A stretch of DNA of 64,000 nucleotides from Roseburia_D yibonii (GTDB lineage Bacteria > Bacillota > Clostridia > Lachnospirales > Lachnospiraceae). A program made the translations under genes and the position numbers. The notes below the pieces were generated by a model. The model had not been told where the DNA came from. It did not search any database and saw only the letters and a program-made list of their open reading frames with translations. Of the stretch, positions 1 through 7,866 are shown piece after piece. Location of the stretch: positions 186,001-250,000 of the forward strand of contig NZ_JACOQH010000004.1 of NCBI RefSeq assembly GCF_014297335.1. Direction: 5' to 3'. Position 1 is the first letter of the stretch, and each line of letters begins with the position of its first letter.

Positions 1-1921
1 TTGCATTGCATTTTTGAGTTGCATTTAACACAACCTCTAATTTTGATTCCTCATTTTTGATTTGTTCTGATAATTTTGTTAACGCCTCATTCTCAATCAC
101 TTTCTGTTCTAGCTCACTCTTTACTTTTAAAGCCTCTTCCCTTTTACCTTCTGCATCTACTTTTGTAAAAAGCAATTTAGAAACAATTTCATCTTTCTTT
201 ACATTCCATTTATTCCCAGCCTGCTCCAATATTTCTTCCTGAAAATCTAATATTATCTTAAATGTATCCTCTGAAAATTTTCCTAGGATATTTGTTTTTT
301 CAACGGGTAAAGACATATCCTTTACTAATCCAATTTCTTCTATTGCATTCCTTATCACAGATTCTAGAACTGAAATTTTCTTAATAGCTTCATCAAACTT
401 TTTAAGTTCCTCTTCTGATATTGAGGTTTCCTTTGATATTATTTCCTTTTGCATTTTTAACTTTTCAATCTCTTTTCTTATACCAGACTCTGTTCCAATT
501 TCATTTCTTTCCTGAATTATGGAAGTCATCTCTGAATATGCCTGAAGCATGTCATATATTTTCTTATCCAAAGATGGTTTATACATCTTTACGTCATTCT
601 CCATTTTTTCAAAGGCATTTTTCGCTCTAGGATCTAACAATACAATATCTTGAATAATTCTATCTATTTCAGAAGTTTTTTCTCCTTCGTCAGTAAGCCT
701 ATTTAAATATGTTTGTGGAATATATACTATCTTATGCGTTTCATCAAAATTCCCATTATTATTTATATCTCCATCTTTCCAAAACACAGAAACATTATTT
801 AATTCACGAGACGGTACCCTTGAAATATTTATCTTCTCCTCAACTTGCCGATTATCGATTGCACGTGCAATATTCTGTAATAATAATGATTTTCCAGTAG
901 ATTTTCCCCCTATGATACAAGTCAATTTATCGTTAAATTCTATTGGCTCATCCGAAAAACCATCTTCATTAATTACCACCTTGTCAATAACATAATAATC
1001 TGCCTTTTCCTCTGGTTTTAGTTCTCCAATTCGAACTCTAGCCTCAGGTTCATATATTACTTGCTTTAATCCATTAAATGTAGTGTCTGATTTTATCCAA
1101 CAATATCTGCTATTATCAGGTTCAAAAAGTCTTTCAATGCAATGCGCATCGGAACCATGAAAACAAGGTTTTAATGAACCACACTTAGCCTTAACTTCCT
1201 CTTCGCTATCAACTCCTTTGCCAAGAAAATAATTAATATCATTATCAGAAGAAGAAAAAATGAAATCACACATTTTATAAACCGCAAAACGTGTTAGACT
1301 CAGCTGATCTCCCCCCTCACCTTTATTAATTCCAGAAGCACCATCACTGGAACCATTTGCAACTCCTATTAATGTATTTTCTCTTAATTCAACATCATCT
1401 TTAAACAAATTACTAATTGCTGTATAAGAAGGAACAAACTGTTCAATACCTTTTTTATATGCTTCTTCATTATCCTCTATTCCCATACTTTTTCCCAATT
1501 CAATCAAATCAGACTTAGTCGCATGATATTTTCGTCCATATTCAAATTCTAATCGCCCAAAAAATCTATTCTCTAATTTGTCTACGAAATCTGGATTAAA
1601 AATAAAATGAATATTTACAGGCGATTTTTTCCCCATAGGAGTTATTCGCATTTCAACATTGGGGAAAATTGCCAATTCATCCTTTACTAAAATTCCGTCT
1701 GAAACAACTTTGTTATAATTATCAATTGCCAAATAGTCCGTAATTCCAATAGCAGAAACTTTTTTTCTCTCATCTGTGGAATTAATGTATGTTTCTATTG
1801 CAGAATAAAAATTTTTCCACTTTTCCTCTACCGTATCCCCTTTGTAGTTATCGTTCTTTTTGGTATTTGGCGTATGAACGTGTAAATCCCATCTACGCCA
1901 CTCTGAACCCTTTTCAAACAT
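1..1921 (-). CDS. PHP-domain/AAA-type ATPase (TrlF-like), 3' end outside window
   Basis: An open frame of about 640 codons runs from the ATG at 1921 off the left edge, so the C-terminus is not visible. The N-terminus has a PHP metal-dependent phosphoesterase signature (WDLHVHTP, residues 11-18; ITDY; HGSDAH near residue 255). A P-loop follows near residues 335-345 (IIGGKSTGKS), and the rest is Lys/Glu-rich and likely coiled coil, as in SMC/RecF-like ATPases. This order matches PHP-ATPases annotated as TrlF-like; several PHP-SMC pairings are known from defence loci. Start ATG is preceded by GGAGGGAAAGTA. The AT-rich composition matches the next island operon. Domain calls are seen directly; a role in defence or nucleic-acid processing is inference. 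Confidence 0.75.
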   Translation of the reverse strand, partial: MFEKGSEWRRWDLHVHTPNTKKNDNYKGDTVEEKWKNFYSAIETYINSTDERKKVSAIGITDYLAIDNYNKVVSDGILVKDELAIFPNVEMRITPMGKKSPVNIHFIFNPDFVDKLENRFFGRLEFEYGRKYHATKSDLIELGKSMGIEDNEEAYKKGIEQFVPSYTAISNLFKDDVELRENTLIGVANGSSDGASGINKGEGGDQLSLTRFAVYKMCDFIFSSSDNDINYFLGKGVDSEEEVKAKCGSLKPCFHGSDAHCIERLFEPDNSRYCWIKSDTTFNGLKQVIYEPEARVRIGELKPEEKADYYVIDKVVINEDGFSDEPIEFNDKLTCIIGGKSTGKSLLLQNIARAIDNRQVEEKINISRVPSRELNNVSVFWKDGDINNNGNFDETHKIVYIPQTYLNRLTDEGEKTSEIDRIIQDIVLLDPRAKNAFEKMENDVKMYKPSLDKKIYDMLQAYSEMTSIIQERNEIGTESGIRKEIEKLKMQKEIISKETSISEEELKKFDEAIKKISVLESVIRNAIEEIGLVKDMSLPVEKTNILGKFSEDTFKIILDFQEEILEQAGNKWNVKKDEIVSKLLFTKVDAEGKREEALKVKSELEQKVIENEALTKLSEQIKNEESKLEVVLNATQKCNA

Positions 1922-2606
1922 TACTTTCCCTCCTTAGTAAATTAATACAAAATATATTTTTTTATTATGGTACTCATTCTAGCCTCTCAACAAATCAAGT
2001 TAGAAAATTTATATTTTCTGATCCCATAAACCCGTCATTATATAGCTGATTCACTTAAGCTAGCAATCACCATTTCAGGTGGTAGTTTAATTTTAGTTCG
2101 CCCAAGAACATATGTCACTGCTACATTTCAAGAACGATATCACAAGCCCTTTTACTAATCCACCATAAAGCGGTATTCCTCGAATCTTCTTTTCTTGATT
2201 CTTTTATACATTTCTGTACTACTTCATCTGTGATATTACTAATTTGAATTCGATACAATCATTATCTTTTCTACATCTATTGACTTAACACCTCATCTAA
2301 ACTAATTATAAATCCCAATCTCTTCCCCCACAACACCATCTTTCCGACAATTTTCGACGGTTTTCCACTCTCTTCTATACAATCCACGCTTCATTTGATT
2401 CTCCGCCTCCTACCTATATTTTCTCAATCCCCCGACCTAGTCCGTGATTTGTTCATGCACTATAAGGACTTATTACTGACATCAAATATACTCTATTGCC
2501 GAATTACAATTAAAATAGACAGCTATCATAAGCTGCCTACTCACCAATAAGAAATATAAATTTTCCACATTACCTTATCTCATTTTCTATTACCAAAATC
2601 ATATTT
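1922..2606. other. AT-rich intergenic stretch
   Basis: No open frame with a credible ribosome site was found here. It separates the PHP-ATPase start from the 3' end of the broken PPOX-family gene and contains one copy (2302-2371) of a repeat that recurs at 7667-7736. The promoter of the PHP-ATPase gene should lie just upstream of 1921, but I could not single out a convincing -35/-10 pair. Confidence 0.6.
2302..2371. repeat. 70-bp imperfect direct repeat, copy A
   Basis: Matches 7667-7736 in the same orientation at about 55 of 70 positions by hand alignment without gaps. The best-conserved core is 2325-2358 against 7690-7723, with 32 of 34 identical. It contains the near-palindrome CGACAATTTTCG. 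The two copies lie on either side of the GIY-YIG/HNH/pyrophosphohydrolase operon and its downstream small genes. It could be an attachment-site remnant, an end of a decayed element, or a dispersed repeat family. Confidence 0.75.
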
Positions 2607-3110
2607 TTAACAAATCAACGTCTGTCTACTGCTATACCCATCTTTTTTGAAATTCGAAAACAATGCCTCGATCTTGATTGGCGTCACACAGATAAGATTC
2701 ATAGGCGTATCCAGTTTTTGCAGCACGGTCAATGGAATCTTTTTATAGGATGCATGAGCATTATAAGTATCAGAAAACGGCTCAATCATTTCGGCTTTTC
2801 CCATGACCTAAACGCTCTTTAGATTTCCAAAGCCATCGTACTTGTCATATACTGCAAGACATACATTCGCATTCTTCTCCAAACCAATAAATTTTTCTCC
2901 GCCCTCTGAAAACATCCAGAATTTTTCATCATGAAAACTGTATTCGATTGGCGTACAACGAACATAATCACCGGTTCCTGTTGCAAGTGCGCAGGTATTA
3001 TTGGCACTCACATAGGCTTCAACCGCCTGCTTTAACGCTTCTTGCGGCATTTCTGTCCGTTCCTTTTTATTCCAATAATCCGCCGCTTCTTTAAATTGTT
3101 CATGCGTCAT
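2607..3110 (-). pseudogene. Pyridoxamine 5'-phosphate oxidase-family flavoprotein with in-frame TAG
   Basis: One reading frame of 168 codons is split by a single TAG at 2810-2808 after residue 100. Both halves belong to one PPOX-fold protein: the first carries TCALATGTGDYVRCTPIEYS and ends GFGNLKS-V, and the second starts V-MGKAEMIEPFSD, where this family has a continuous strand. A CAG (Gln) to TAG change is the simplest explanation. The likely start is the ATG at 3110 (MTHEQF), because GGGAG lies 10 nt upstream and the longer frame would overlap the preceding gene. The function would be FMN-dependent reduction or FMN binding. Without TAG readthrough the product would lose its C-terminal 66 residues. 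Confidence 0.8.
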
Positions 3111-3138
3111 GTTAATCCATCTCCCAACTCTATCTTCT

Positions 3139-3333
3139 TTATCTGTAATCTCCGGACACATCCAAATAACTTCGTTTTCCACTGATATAATCTGCATATG
3201 CGAGTTCCGGATCTTTGCCCTTAAAAACAGTGCAAAGACCACACATATCACAGTCAGCAATACACGGAAACGTATCCTTTATATACTGTCTTCTTTCCGC
3301 TTCTGTAGAAGCGTCTATCTCTGGCGGTCTCAT
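3139..3333 (-). CDS. Small Cys-rich protein (CX3CX2CX2C), paralogue of the upstream gene
   Basis: A 64-residue protein with four clustered cysteines (PCIADCDMCGLC) fitting an Fe-S or zinc site. A helix with TEAERRQYIKDTF precedes them and YADYISGKRSYLDVSGDYR ends the protein. It aligns along most of its length with the product of 3342-3566, including the Cys spacing and the terminal Y-x2-YI-x-G-x(n)-YR pattern. AGGTGA sits 5 nt before the start. It lies between its paralogue (8-nt gap) and the broken PPOX-family gene, so a redox partnership with that flavoprotein is plausible but unproven. I recognise no named family. Confidence 0.65.
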   Translation of the reverse strand: MRPPEIDASTEAERRQYIKDTFPCIADCDMCGLCTVFKGKDPELAYADYISGKRSYLDVSGDYR

Positions 3334-3341
3334 ATCTTCAC

Positions 3342-3566
3342 CTACTTTACCAGACCGGAGTTACTTCTGTACGCTTCATTGATTTCCCGCAGTTCCTTTT
3401 CACCATTAATATATGGCTCATAAATTGCATCTACCGAACCACCGCCCAGATTATCACAGCCATTACAAAAATCACATACCCCTCCGCACTGGCTCAGTCC
3501 TTCCTGTACAATGCGGATTCTTTCCTCTTTTGTTGTATCTTTTATCAATATGCTTTTAATTTCCAT
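3342..3566 (-). CDS. Small Cys-rich protein (CX3CX2CX2C)
   Basis: A 74-residue protein with the cluster QCGGVCDFCNGC followed by a Gly-rich turn (NLGGGS) and the segment YEPYINGEKELREINEAYR, shared with the 3139-3333 product. A clear AAAGGAG ribosome site lies 9 nt upstream of the ATG at 3566. The four cysteines could hold a [4Fe-4S] cluster or zinc. It sits about 100 bp downstream of the pyrophosphohydrolase gene and may belong to the same transcript. Function unknown; the tandem duplication is visible directly. Confidence 0.65.
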   Translation of the reverse strand: MEIKSILIKDTTKEERIRIVQEGLSQCGGVCDFCNGCDNLGGGSVDAIYEPYINGEKELREINEAYRSNSGLVK

Positions 3567-3665
3567 CGTTTCATTCTCCTTTGTGACTTCTCATAAGATT
3601 TATACATAATCTTGAATTGCTTCATATCAGCCTGTTTTTTCAGAATACAAACACCTTCTCTTACT

Positions 3666-3983
3666 CTATTTTCCATCTTCCACATATTCCAAAAAAATCC
3701 TGTCTGCAAATTTTCCGCGCTCATCAGCTTTCTTTGCTCTCAGCCTTTCTAGTTCCTCAAGTGAATATCCCCTTGCCACACAAATTGCCTGAAGCACTTC
3801 AAGGACGTCCGCCATTTCTTCCAGATTTTTATCTTCCTGATACTCTGCCACTTCTTCATTCAGCTTCATCTCAAGTGCTGCTATGTATTCTTCATTCGTA
3901 AGGATATGTGTGACACATTTTTTCCCATCCATTTCGATTATTTCTGGGATCTTGTCTCTAACCAATTTATTATATATTTTCAT
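3666..3983 (-). CDS. MazG-like nucleoside triphosphate pyrophosphohydrolase
   Basis: The 105-aa product starts MKIYNKLVRDKIPEII, a hallmark of small phosphoribosyl-ATP-diphosphatase-like/MazG-like enzymes. The metal-binding helices EEVAEYQ and EEMADVLEVL follow the ExxE...ExxD pattern for Mg-dependent cleavage of NTPs to NMP and PPi. I chose the ATG at 3983 over a longer frame because AGAGGGGAG lies just upstream and the start overlaps the HNH gene stop as ATGA, indicating translational coupling. Together with the MazG-like gene at 5120-5452 it gives this operon two nucleotide pyrophosphohydrolases, suggestive of nucleotide depletion or dNTP-pool control. Confidence 0.85.
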   Translation of the reverse strand: MKIYNKLVRDKIPEIIEMDGKKCVTHILTNEEYIAALEMKLNEEVAEYQEDKNLEEMADVLEVLQAICVARGYSLEELERLRAKKADERGKFADRIFLEYVEDGK

Positions 3984-5095
3984 AACTCTCCCCTCTGATA
4001 CTGCCAGCTGCCAAATCCACAATTCTTGGCAGATTGATATATTGGCAAAATAATTGACTTCAATTCTCCTGAAAATTCCGGAAATACAAGCCCTCTTCTA
4101 TAAATGCGATAGCGAATATCTTCATTGTTGATATGTTCTTTTGCGCATTTTTCAAATTCTTTATGAACTATATCATATTTCCAAATCAACTGATAAGATT
4201 GAAATTCCTGCCGCACAAGTTTTTCAAAATATGTATCCCAATCCGGCAAATTATTACTTTTAGAACTGTTTATGCTCTTTGTCGTAGGATTCAGATTCCA
4301 CATTTCGTCATGTGCCACATACGACCATGGTACAAAATGATCTATAGAAATATCTGTGTCCGTCAATATCTGATCTCCATATATTTCACGCACTGGTTCT
4401 AAAGGCAAAATAAGTTTCCAATACCTCTTTACCTTTTCCAGCTTACGCTCCTGTGGCGGACGCAGCTTGTCTGCTATTCCCGGAACACTTGGATTACGTT
4501 TTTGAATATATAAAATCATATTGTATTCCAACCATCCCCGAATAATTTCCTGATTTTTTATAATGTATCTCGCCCAATCTTCCTGAACAATAATCTTAGT
4601 AGACAATCCATTCAAAGCAGTAAAATAATATATCAGACGATTCTCCCGATTGATTTTTGCTATCAGCTCATTTTCCCCAACATTCCACGCTTTTCCCTTA
4701 AGCTTGGACATGAATGGAGCTTGTAGACGATACGGCACATTGTAGGTTAACGTTCGCTTTTTACTCAAAATTTCTTTATCATCTGTTGTCCGAAGGAAAT
4801 CAATAATTACAGATTTTTTCTCACATGATTTTAGCCCTGCATTCTTCTTTTTAATCAAATCCACCAGGCATTCCAATGTATCTTTCGGTCCCAGATTCAG
4901 ATGATATTCAGTTACCATATACCATGCATCGGCAATCATTTCGTCCACAAGTTCTTCGTAAGTTAATTCCCGTTTTCCTTCTGTCACTTTTGCAACGATC
5001 GCCTTAAACCAGAAAAACTTATAGCACTCGCTGGTATTGTCAAATAGCCGTCCCAGATATTCAATATTCAGTTCCTCGGAATATGGTAACTGCAT
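3980..5095 (-). CDS. HNH endonuclease-domain protein
   Basis: The 371-aa product has a C-terminal HNH fold: DISIDHFVPWSYV (metal-binding Asp-His), then MWNLNPT and SINSSKSNNLP in the spacing typical of HNH nucleases (around residues 255-295). The roughly 250 N-terminal residues are mostly helical and resemble no family I know; they may bind DNA or the partner helicase. I chose the second in-frame Met (5095) because AAAGGTGG is 7 nt upstream. It lies between the two pyrophosphohydrolase genes, overlapping the downstream one by 4 nt (ATGA). Nuclease activity is inferred from motifs; association with the helicase is inferred from the operon. Confidence 0.85.
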   Translation of the reverse strand: MQLPYSEELNIEYLGRLFDNTSECYKFFWFKAIVAKVTEGKRELTYEELVDEMIADAWYMVTEYHLNLGPKDTLECLVDLIKKKNAGLKSCEKKSVIIDFLRTTDDKEILSKKRTLTYNVPYRLQAPFMSKLKGKAWNVGENELIAKINRENRLIYYFTALNGLSTKIIVQEDWARYIIKNQEIIRGWLEYNMILYIQKRNPSVPGIADKLRPPQERKLEKVKRYWKLILPLEPVREIYGDQILTDTDISIDHFVPWSYVAHDEMWNLNPTTKSINSSKSNNLPDWDTYFEKLVRQEFQSYQLIWKYDIVHKEFEKCAKEHINNEDIRYRIYRRGLVFPEFSGELKSIILPIYQSAKNCGFGSWQYQRGEL

Positions 5096-5119
5096 ATCAC
5101 TGCCACCTTTCAAAATATT

Positions 5120-5452
5120 TTACAGCTTATCGTATTTATCACTTTTCCCTTTTGCTTTTTCTACCGGATACTTCTCGTTGTTCACTTTGATTTTCTCTCG
5201 AACGATTTCATCCAGATCCAATCCGCAGGCATCTGCCATAAGCACGCAATAATTCACAACATCCGCAAGTTCTTCTTTAATCTTATCCTTTTTTCCTTCA
5301 TCGGAAACATCTATCCCACTCCACTGAAACACTTCAAGAAGTTCAGCCGCCTCAAGAGAAATGGATATTGCCAGATCCTTTGGATTATGAAACTGTTTCC
5401 AGTCCCTGTCATCTCTGAATTTTAATATCTGCCTGATCGTTTCTTCTGTCAT
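5120..5452 (-). CDS. MazG-like nucleotide pyrophosphohydrolase (RS21-C6/dCTPase type)
   Basis: The 110-aa product contains RQILKFRDDRDWKQFHNPKDLAIS, then EAAELLEVFQW and EELADVVNYCVLMAD, the double ExxE/ExxD metal site of the all-alpha NTP-pyrophosphatase superfamily. The RDDRDWxQFHxPKDLAxS opening is typical of the small dCTPase/RS21-C6 branch, distinct from the KIYNKLVRDKIP branch two genes downstream. The ATG at 5452 is preferred over an upstream GTG because AAGGGTGA is 5 nt upstream; the preceding helicase gene ends at 5458. It would hydrolyse (d)NTPs in the cytoplasm. Pairing of such enzymes with DUF2075-type helicases suggests a role tied to invader DNA or damaged nucleotides (inference). 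Confidence 0.88.
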   Translation of the reverse strand: MTEETIRQILKFRDDRDWKQFHNPKDLAISISLEAAELLEVFQWSGIDVSDEGKKDKIKEELADVVNYCVLMADACGLDLDEIVREKIKVNNEKYPVEKAKGKSDKYDKL

Positions 5453-5457
5453 TTTAA

Positions 5458-7215
5458 TCACCCTTGTAATTCTGCTTTCTTCAATGCTTCTCTTAATTGA
5501 TCATCGCATGCATATATGTACAAACCATTGACTCCGCGAGTCATCAGCACACGTACTTCATGCTTCAATAATTCTTCTGCAAAGTTTTTCTTTGATCCAT
5601 CACTTAATGTTTTTCTCATTGTCACCTTTGAATTACTGGTCTCATTTGGATCATAAATTATTTTTCCATTACGATATTTAACCGATTCCCCCAATATTAC
5701 TCCCGCATAATTCAAATCAAAACCCTGAATCGTAAAAGTCGATCCAACTTCTCCAATTGTATGTTCCTGCTCCGCCCAAGATTGTTCTTTCATTTTTCTT
5801 TTTTGCTTTGTATCTAATTCCTTTTTTAATTCATAATTCCACGGCTTATGCCAGTTATCTCTTTTCACTAATACTTCCCAATACTTTTGCAATCTATTTT
5901 GAGGTCTACTGTTTTCTTTATAATCCCAATCATAATTTGCAATCAGCCGTGACAATCTGGTTTCCTCTTTACTAGCTTTTTTCCGTATTTCCATTTCCAA
6001 AGAAACTGGCGAATCAAATATTTTTATTTCATAACTATTATGTGGAATTTTATTAATAATTTGGCTCTTAGTAAATGAATCAATCCAATCCAAAGTGTCC
6101 TTATCGGCTTTCATACGCAACTGTTCAGTTAATGTAAAATGATTTTCCTGTTCAATCGCCTTATTACGATATTTATCGATCATCTGACTTTCCCAATATT
6201 GATCCATTCTCAACACTTGATTTTCGTCAAATACAATTACCACTACTTTTGCCTTCTTAACAATATCATCCAACTGATTCTCCCCTTGATACCCTTGGTT
6301 TCCTTGTGTAAATAGAAGATGTGCTTCATCAATAAATACAACATCTACGGAATCGTCTTCTGGATGTCTATTTAAAAAGTGAGACGCTTTACTTATAACT
6401 TCTCCATATTTTTCCGTAATGCCAAGTTTCTTGGCTATATCTGAATATACCTTTATCTGCTCATTGTGATTAACGACCATGCTACACCTAAAATCAGAAT
6501 TTCCCCGCTTCTCTTCCTTACAATAGAGTTCATAAAATATACTGCTGTTCAAAACCGTTTTCCCTGTTCCAGCTTCCCCATCTATAAAAATTATTTGTTT
6601 TTCATCCTGTTGCAAGGCAATGTCAATTCGTTCTAATATCTTCTCCTTTACATATTTTTGACCATCTGTTAATTTATGTAACGGAGATGCCTTATAAATA
6701 GCGGAATCTTTGATCACACTTTCATTCGGAAATAGTTCTTCATTTGAATTATGAAGTTCCCGCCAGATCCTTCTGAATATAAGCTCAAACTCATCCGATG
6801 GATAATAATGATTCTGCGGATTTTCTCTGGCATTATGTACCTGTTTAACTTTATCTACACTCATCAGATAATGCATTAATCTATTTTCAATATCCAAAGT
6901 TAATGATTTATTAAAATGCTCATGCCCAATAATATACAGAGTTGCATCTTTTCCAATCAACTTATGTTGCCATTTTTCATCTTTTATGCGATTATGATAA
7001 TGCTCTCTGGTTCGATTAAAAATATTATTTGACTCGCCCACATATACCTCATATTTATCTGTTTCAGGCCAATTATGAATATAAACCGTTGGAAAATTCA
7101 TAATGATATCCTTTGTCTTCTCAGATTCTATCCACAACGATTGTTCAAACTGCTCCAATGCTATCTCGTTATCTTTAATTTTTCTGACTATTGGCTTTGC
7201 AACATTTTTCTTCAT
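5458..7215 (-). CDS. GIY-YIG nuclease fused to Schlafen-group-3/DUF2075-type helicase
   Basis: The 585-aa product begins with a GIY-YIG domain: VYI at 44-46, YVGES at 58-62, FNR at 66-68 and a candidate metal-ligand Glu at 110 (DIENRLMHYL). A P-loop helicase domain follows: Walker A GEAGTGKT at 213-220, Walker B DVVFIDEAH at 291-299, STFTIQGFDL and the late motif VRVLMTRGVNGLYIY. This is the Pfam SLFN-g3_helicase (formerly DUF2075) architecture. AAAGG lies 7 nt before the ATG. It is the first and largest gene of the four-gene nuclease/pyrophosphohydrolase operon. Expected activity: ATP-driven translocation on DNA or RNA plus cleavage. An anti-phage role is inference from the gene set and AT-rich island context. 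Confidence 0.88.
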   Translation of the reverse strand: MKKNVAKPIVRKIKDNEIALEQFEQSLWIESEKTKDIIMNFPTVYIHNWPETDKYEVYVGESNNIFNRTREHYHNRIKDEKWQHKLIGKDATLYIIGHEHFNKSLTLDIENRLMHYLMSVDKVKQVHNARENPQNHYYPSDEFELIFRRIWRELHNSNEELFPNESVIKDSAIYKASPLHKLTDGQKYVKEKILERIDIALQQDEKQIIFIDGEAGTGKTVLNSSIFYELYCKEEKRGNSDFRCSMVVNHNEQIKVYSDIAKKLGITEKYGEVISKASHFLNRHPEDDSVDVVFIDEAHLLFTQGNQGYQGENQLDDIVKKAKVVVIVFDENQVLRMDQYWESQMIDKYRNKAIEQENHFTLTEQLRMKADKDTLDWIDSFTKSQIINKIPHNSYEIKIFDSPVSLEMEIRKKASKEETRLSRLIANYDWDYKENSRPQNRLQKYWEVLVKRDNWHKPWNYELKKELDTKQKRKMKEQSWAEQEHTIGEVGSTFTIQGFDLNYAGVILGESVKYRNGKIIYDPNETSNSKVTMRKTLSDGSKKNFAEELLKHEVRVLMTRGVNGLYIYACDDQLREALKKAELQG

Positions 7216-7349
7216 GTTTTTGCCTTTCTTGGTTCATTCCACAAAATATAATATAATGATTTTCTGTCGAACATACAGCAATCCGTTTTCATATAGACCC
7301 CATATATCTCTTATGTCCTCATATACACTTTTTTCCTCATAGCAAAAAG

Positions 7350-7385
7350 CCCAACATAATCTGCATCGTTGAGAGGCGTGTTGGG
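7350..7385 (-). terminator. Hairpin with short T-tract in helicase-operon leader
   Basis: On the minus strand CCCAACA and TGTTGGG pair across a 22-nt loop and are followed by CTTTTTG; AGC/GCT bases add an outer stem. It lies 135 nt upstream of the helicase ATG. It could be an attenuator in the operon leader or a distal terminator for the acyltransferase operon. The stem is seen; the role is inferred. Confidence 0.4.
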
Positions 7386-7666
7386 TTCTGCTAAATTTAG
7401 TATATGCAAAATAGAACAACTCGTCAATGGACAGTTGATTTCATCTTCATCTAGACAATATTTTTACTACAATTTTTCTGACAAAAATTGATAGACTTCT
7501 CATACAGTTTCATAGCTGTTTTCTCAATTAATCACACTTTTACGATGCATAATTCTCAATTACTTTATTGAAATCAATTGATCTATTTCACGGTATCTTG
7601 CAGCATTTTTACGCTATTCCAAGATACAAAGTATCAGCAATGCTACTTCCATTTTAAGTTCCTAAT

Positions 7667-7736
7667 CTAATTATAATCCCCCCTTCTTTCCCCCACAACG
7701 CCATCTTTCCGTCAATTTTCGACAACCACCCACTCT
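7667..7736. repeat. 70-bp imperfect direct repeat, copy B
   Basis: Partner of 2302-2371, same orientation, about 55/70 matching, with a 34-bp core at 7690-7723 differing at two positions. It lies right at the composition change between the AT-rich island and the higher-GC acyltransferase operon, as expected of an island boundary. Confidence 0.75.
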
Positions 7737-7866
7737 ATTTTTTACCCCAGAGAAGTCCCACTCCCGCCTCATATTTTCCAAAAAAATAAGAACCAGACGT
7801 TTCCACATCTGATCCTTATTTCCTCATACATCCTGTTTTCAGGCACATTCCCACCATCTTCTATTT

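Larger units (their letters stand above)
7216..7866. other. AT-rich leader/intergenic region upstream of the helicase operon
   Basis: No convincing gene is present. It should hold the promoter of the helicase operon (minus strand) and the 3' flank of the acyltransferase gene. It contains a hairpin at 7350-7385 and repeat copy B at 7667-7736. Base composition changes sharply near 7800, from AT-rich on the island side to clearly higher GC beyond. Confidence 0.6.

Noticed and set aside
2607..2804. 65-codon frame as an independent gene
   Set aside because: It is in frame with, and homologous to, the C-terminus of the PPOX-family protein; the two parts are split by one TAG.
2808..2810. Programmed amber recoding (pyrrolysine-like)
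   Set aside because: No supporting genes or downstream signal are visible; a Gln codon to TAG change is simpler.
7234..7419. 61-codon minus-strand frame upstream of the helicase gene
   Set aside because: It spans the leader hairpin, lacks a ribosome site and has no recognisable sequence.
7711..7723. Spo0A box in repeat copy B
   Set aside because: One copy contains TGTCGAA on the minus strand but the other copy does not conserve it, so the match is probably incidental.
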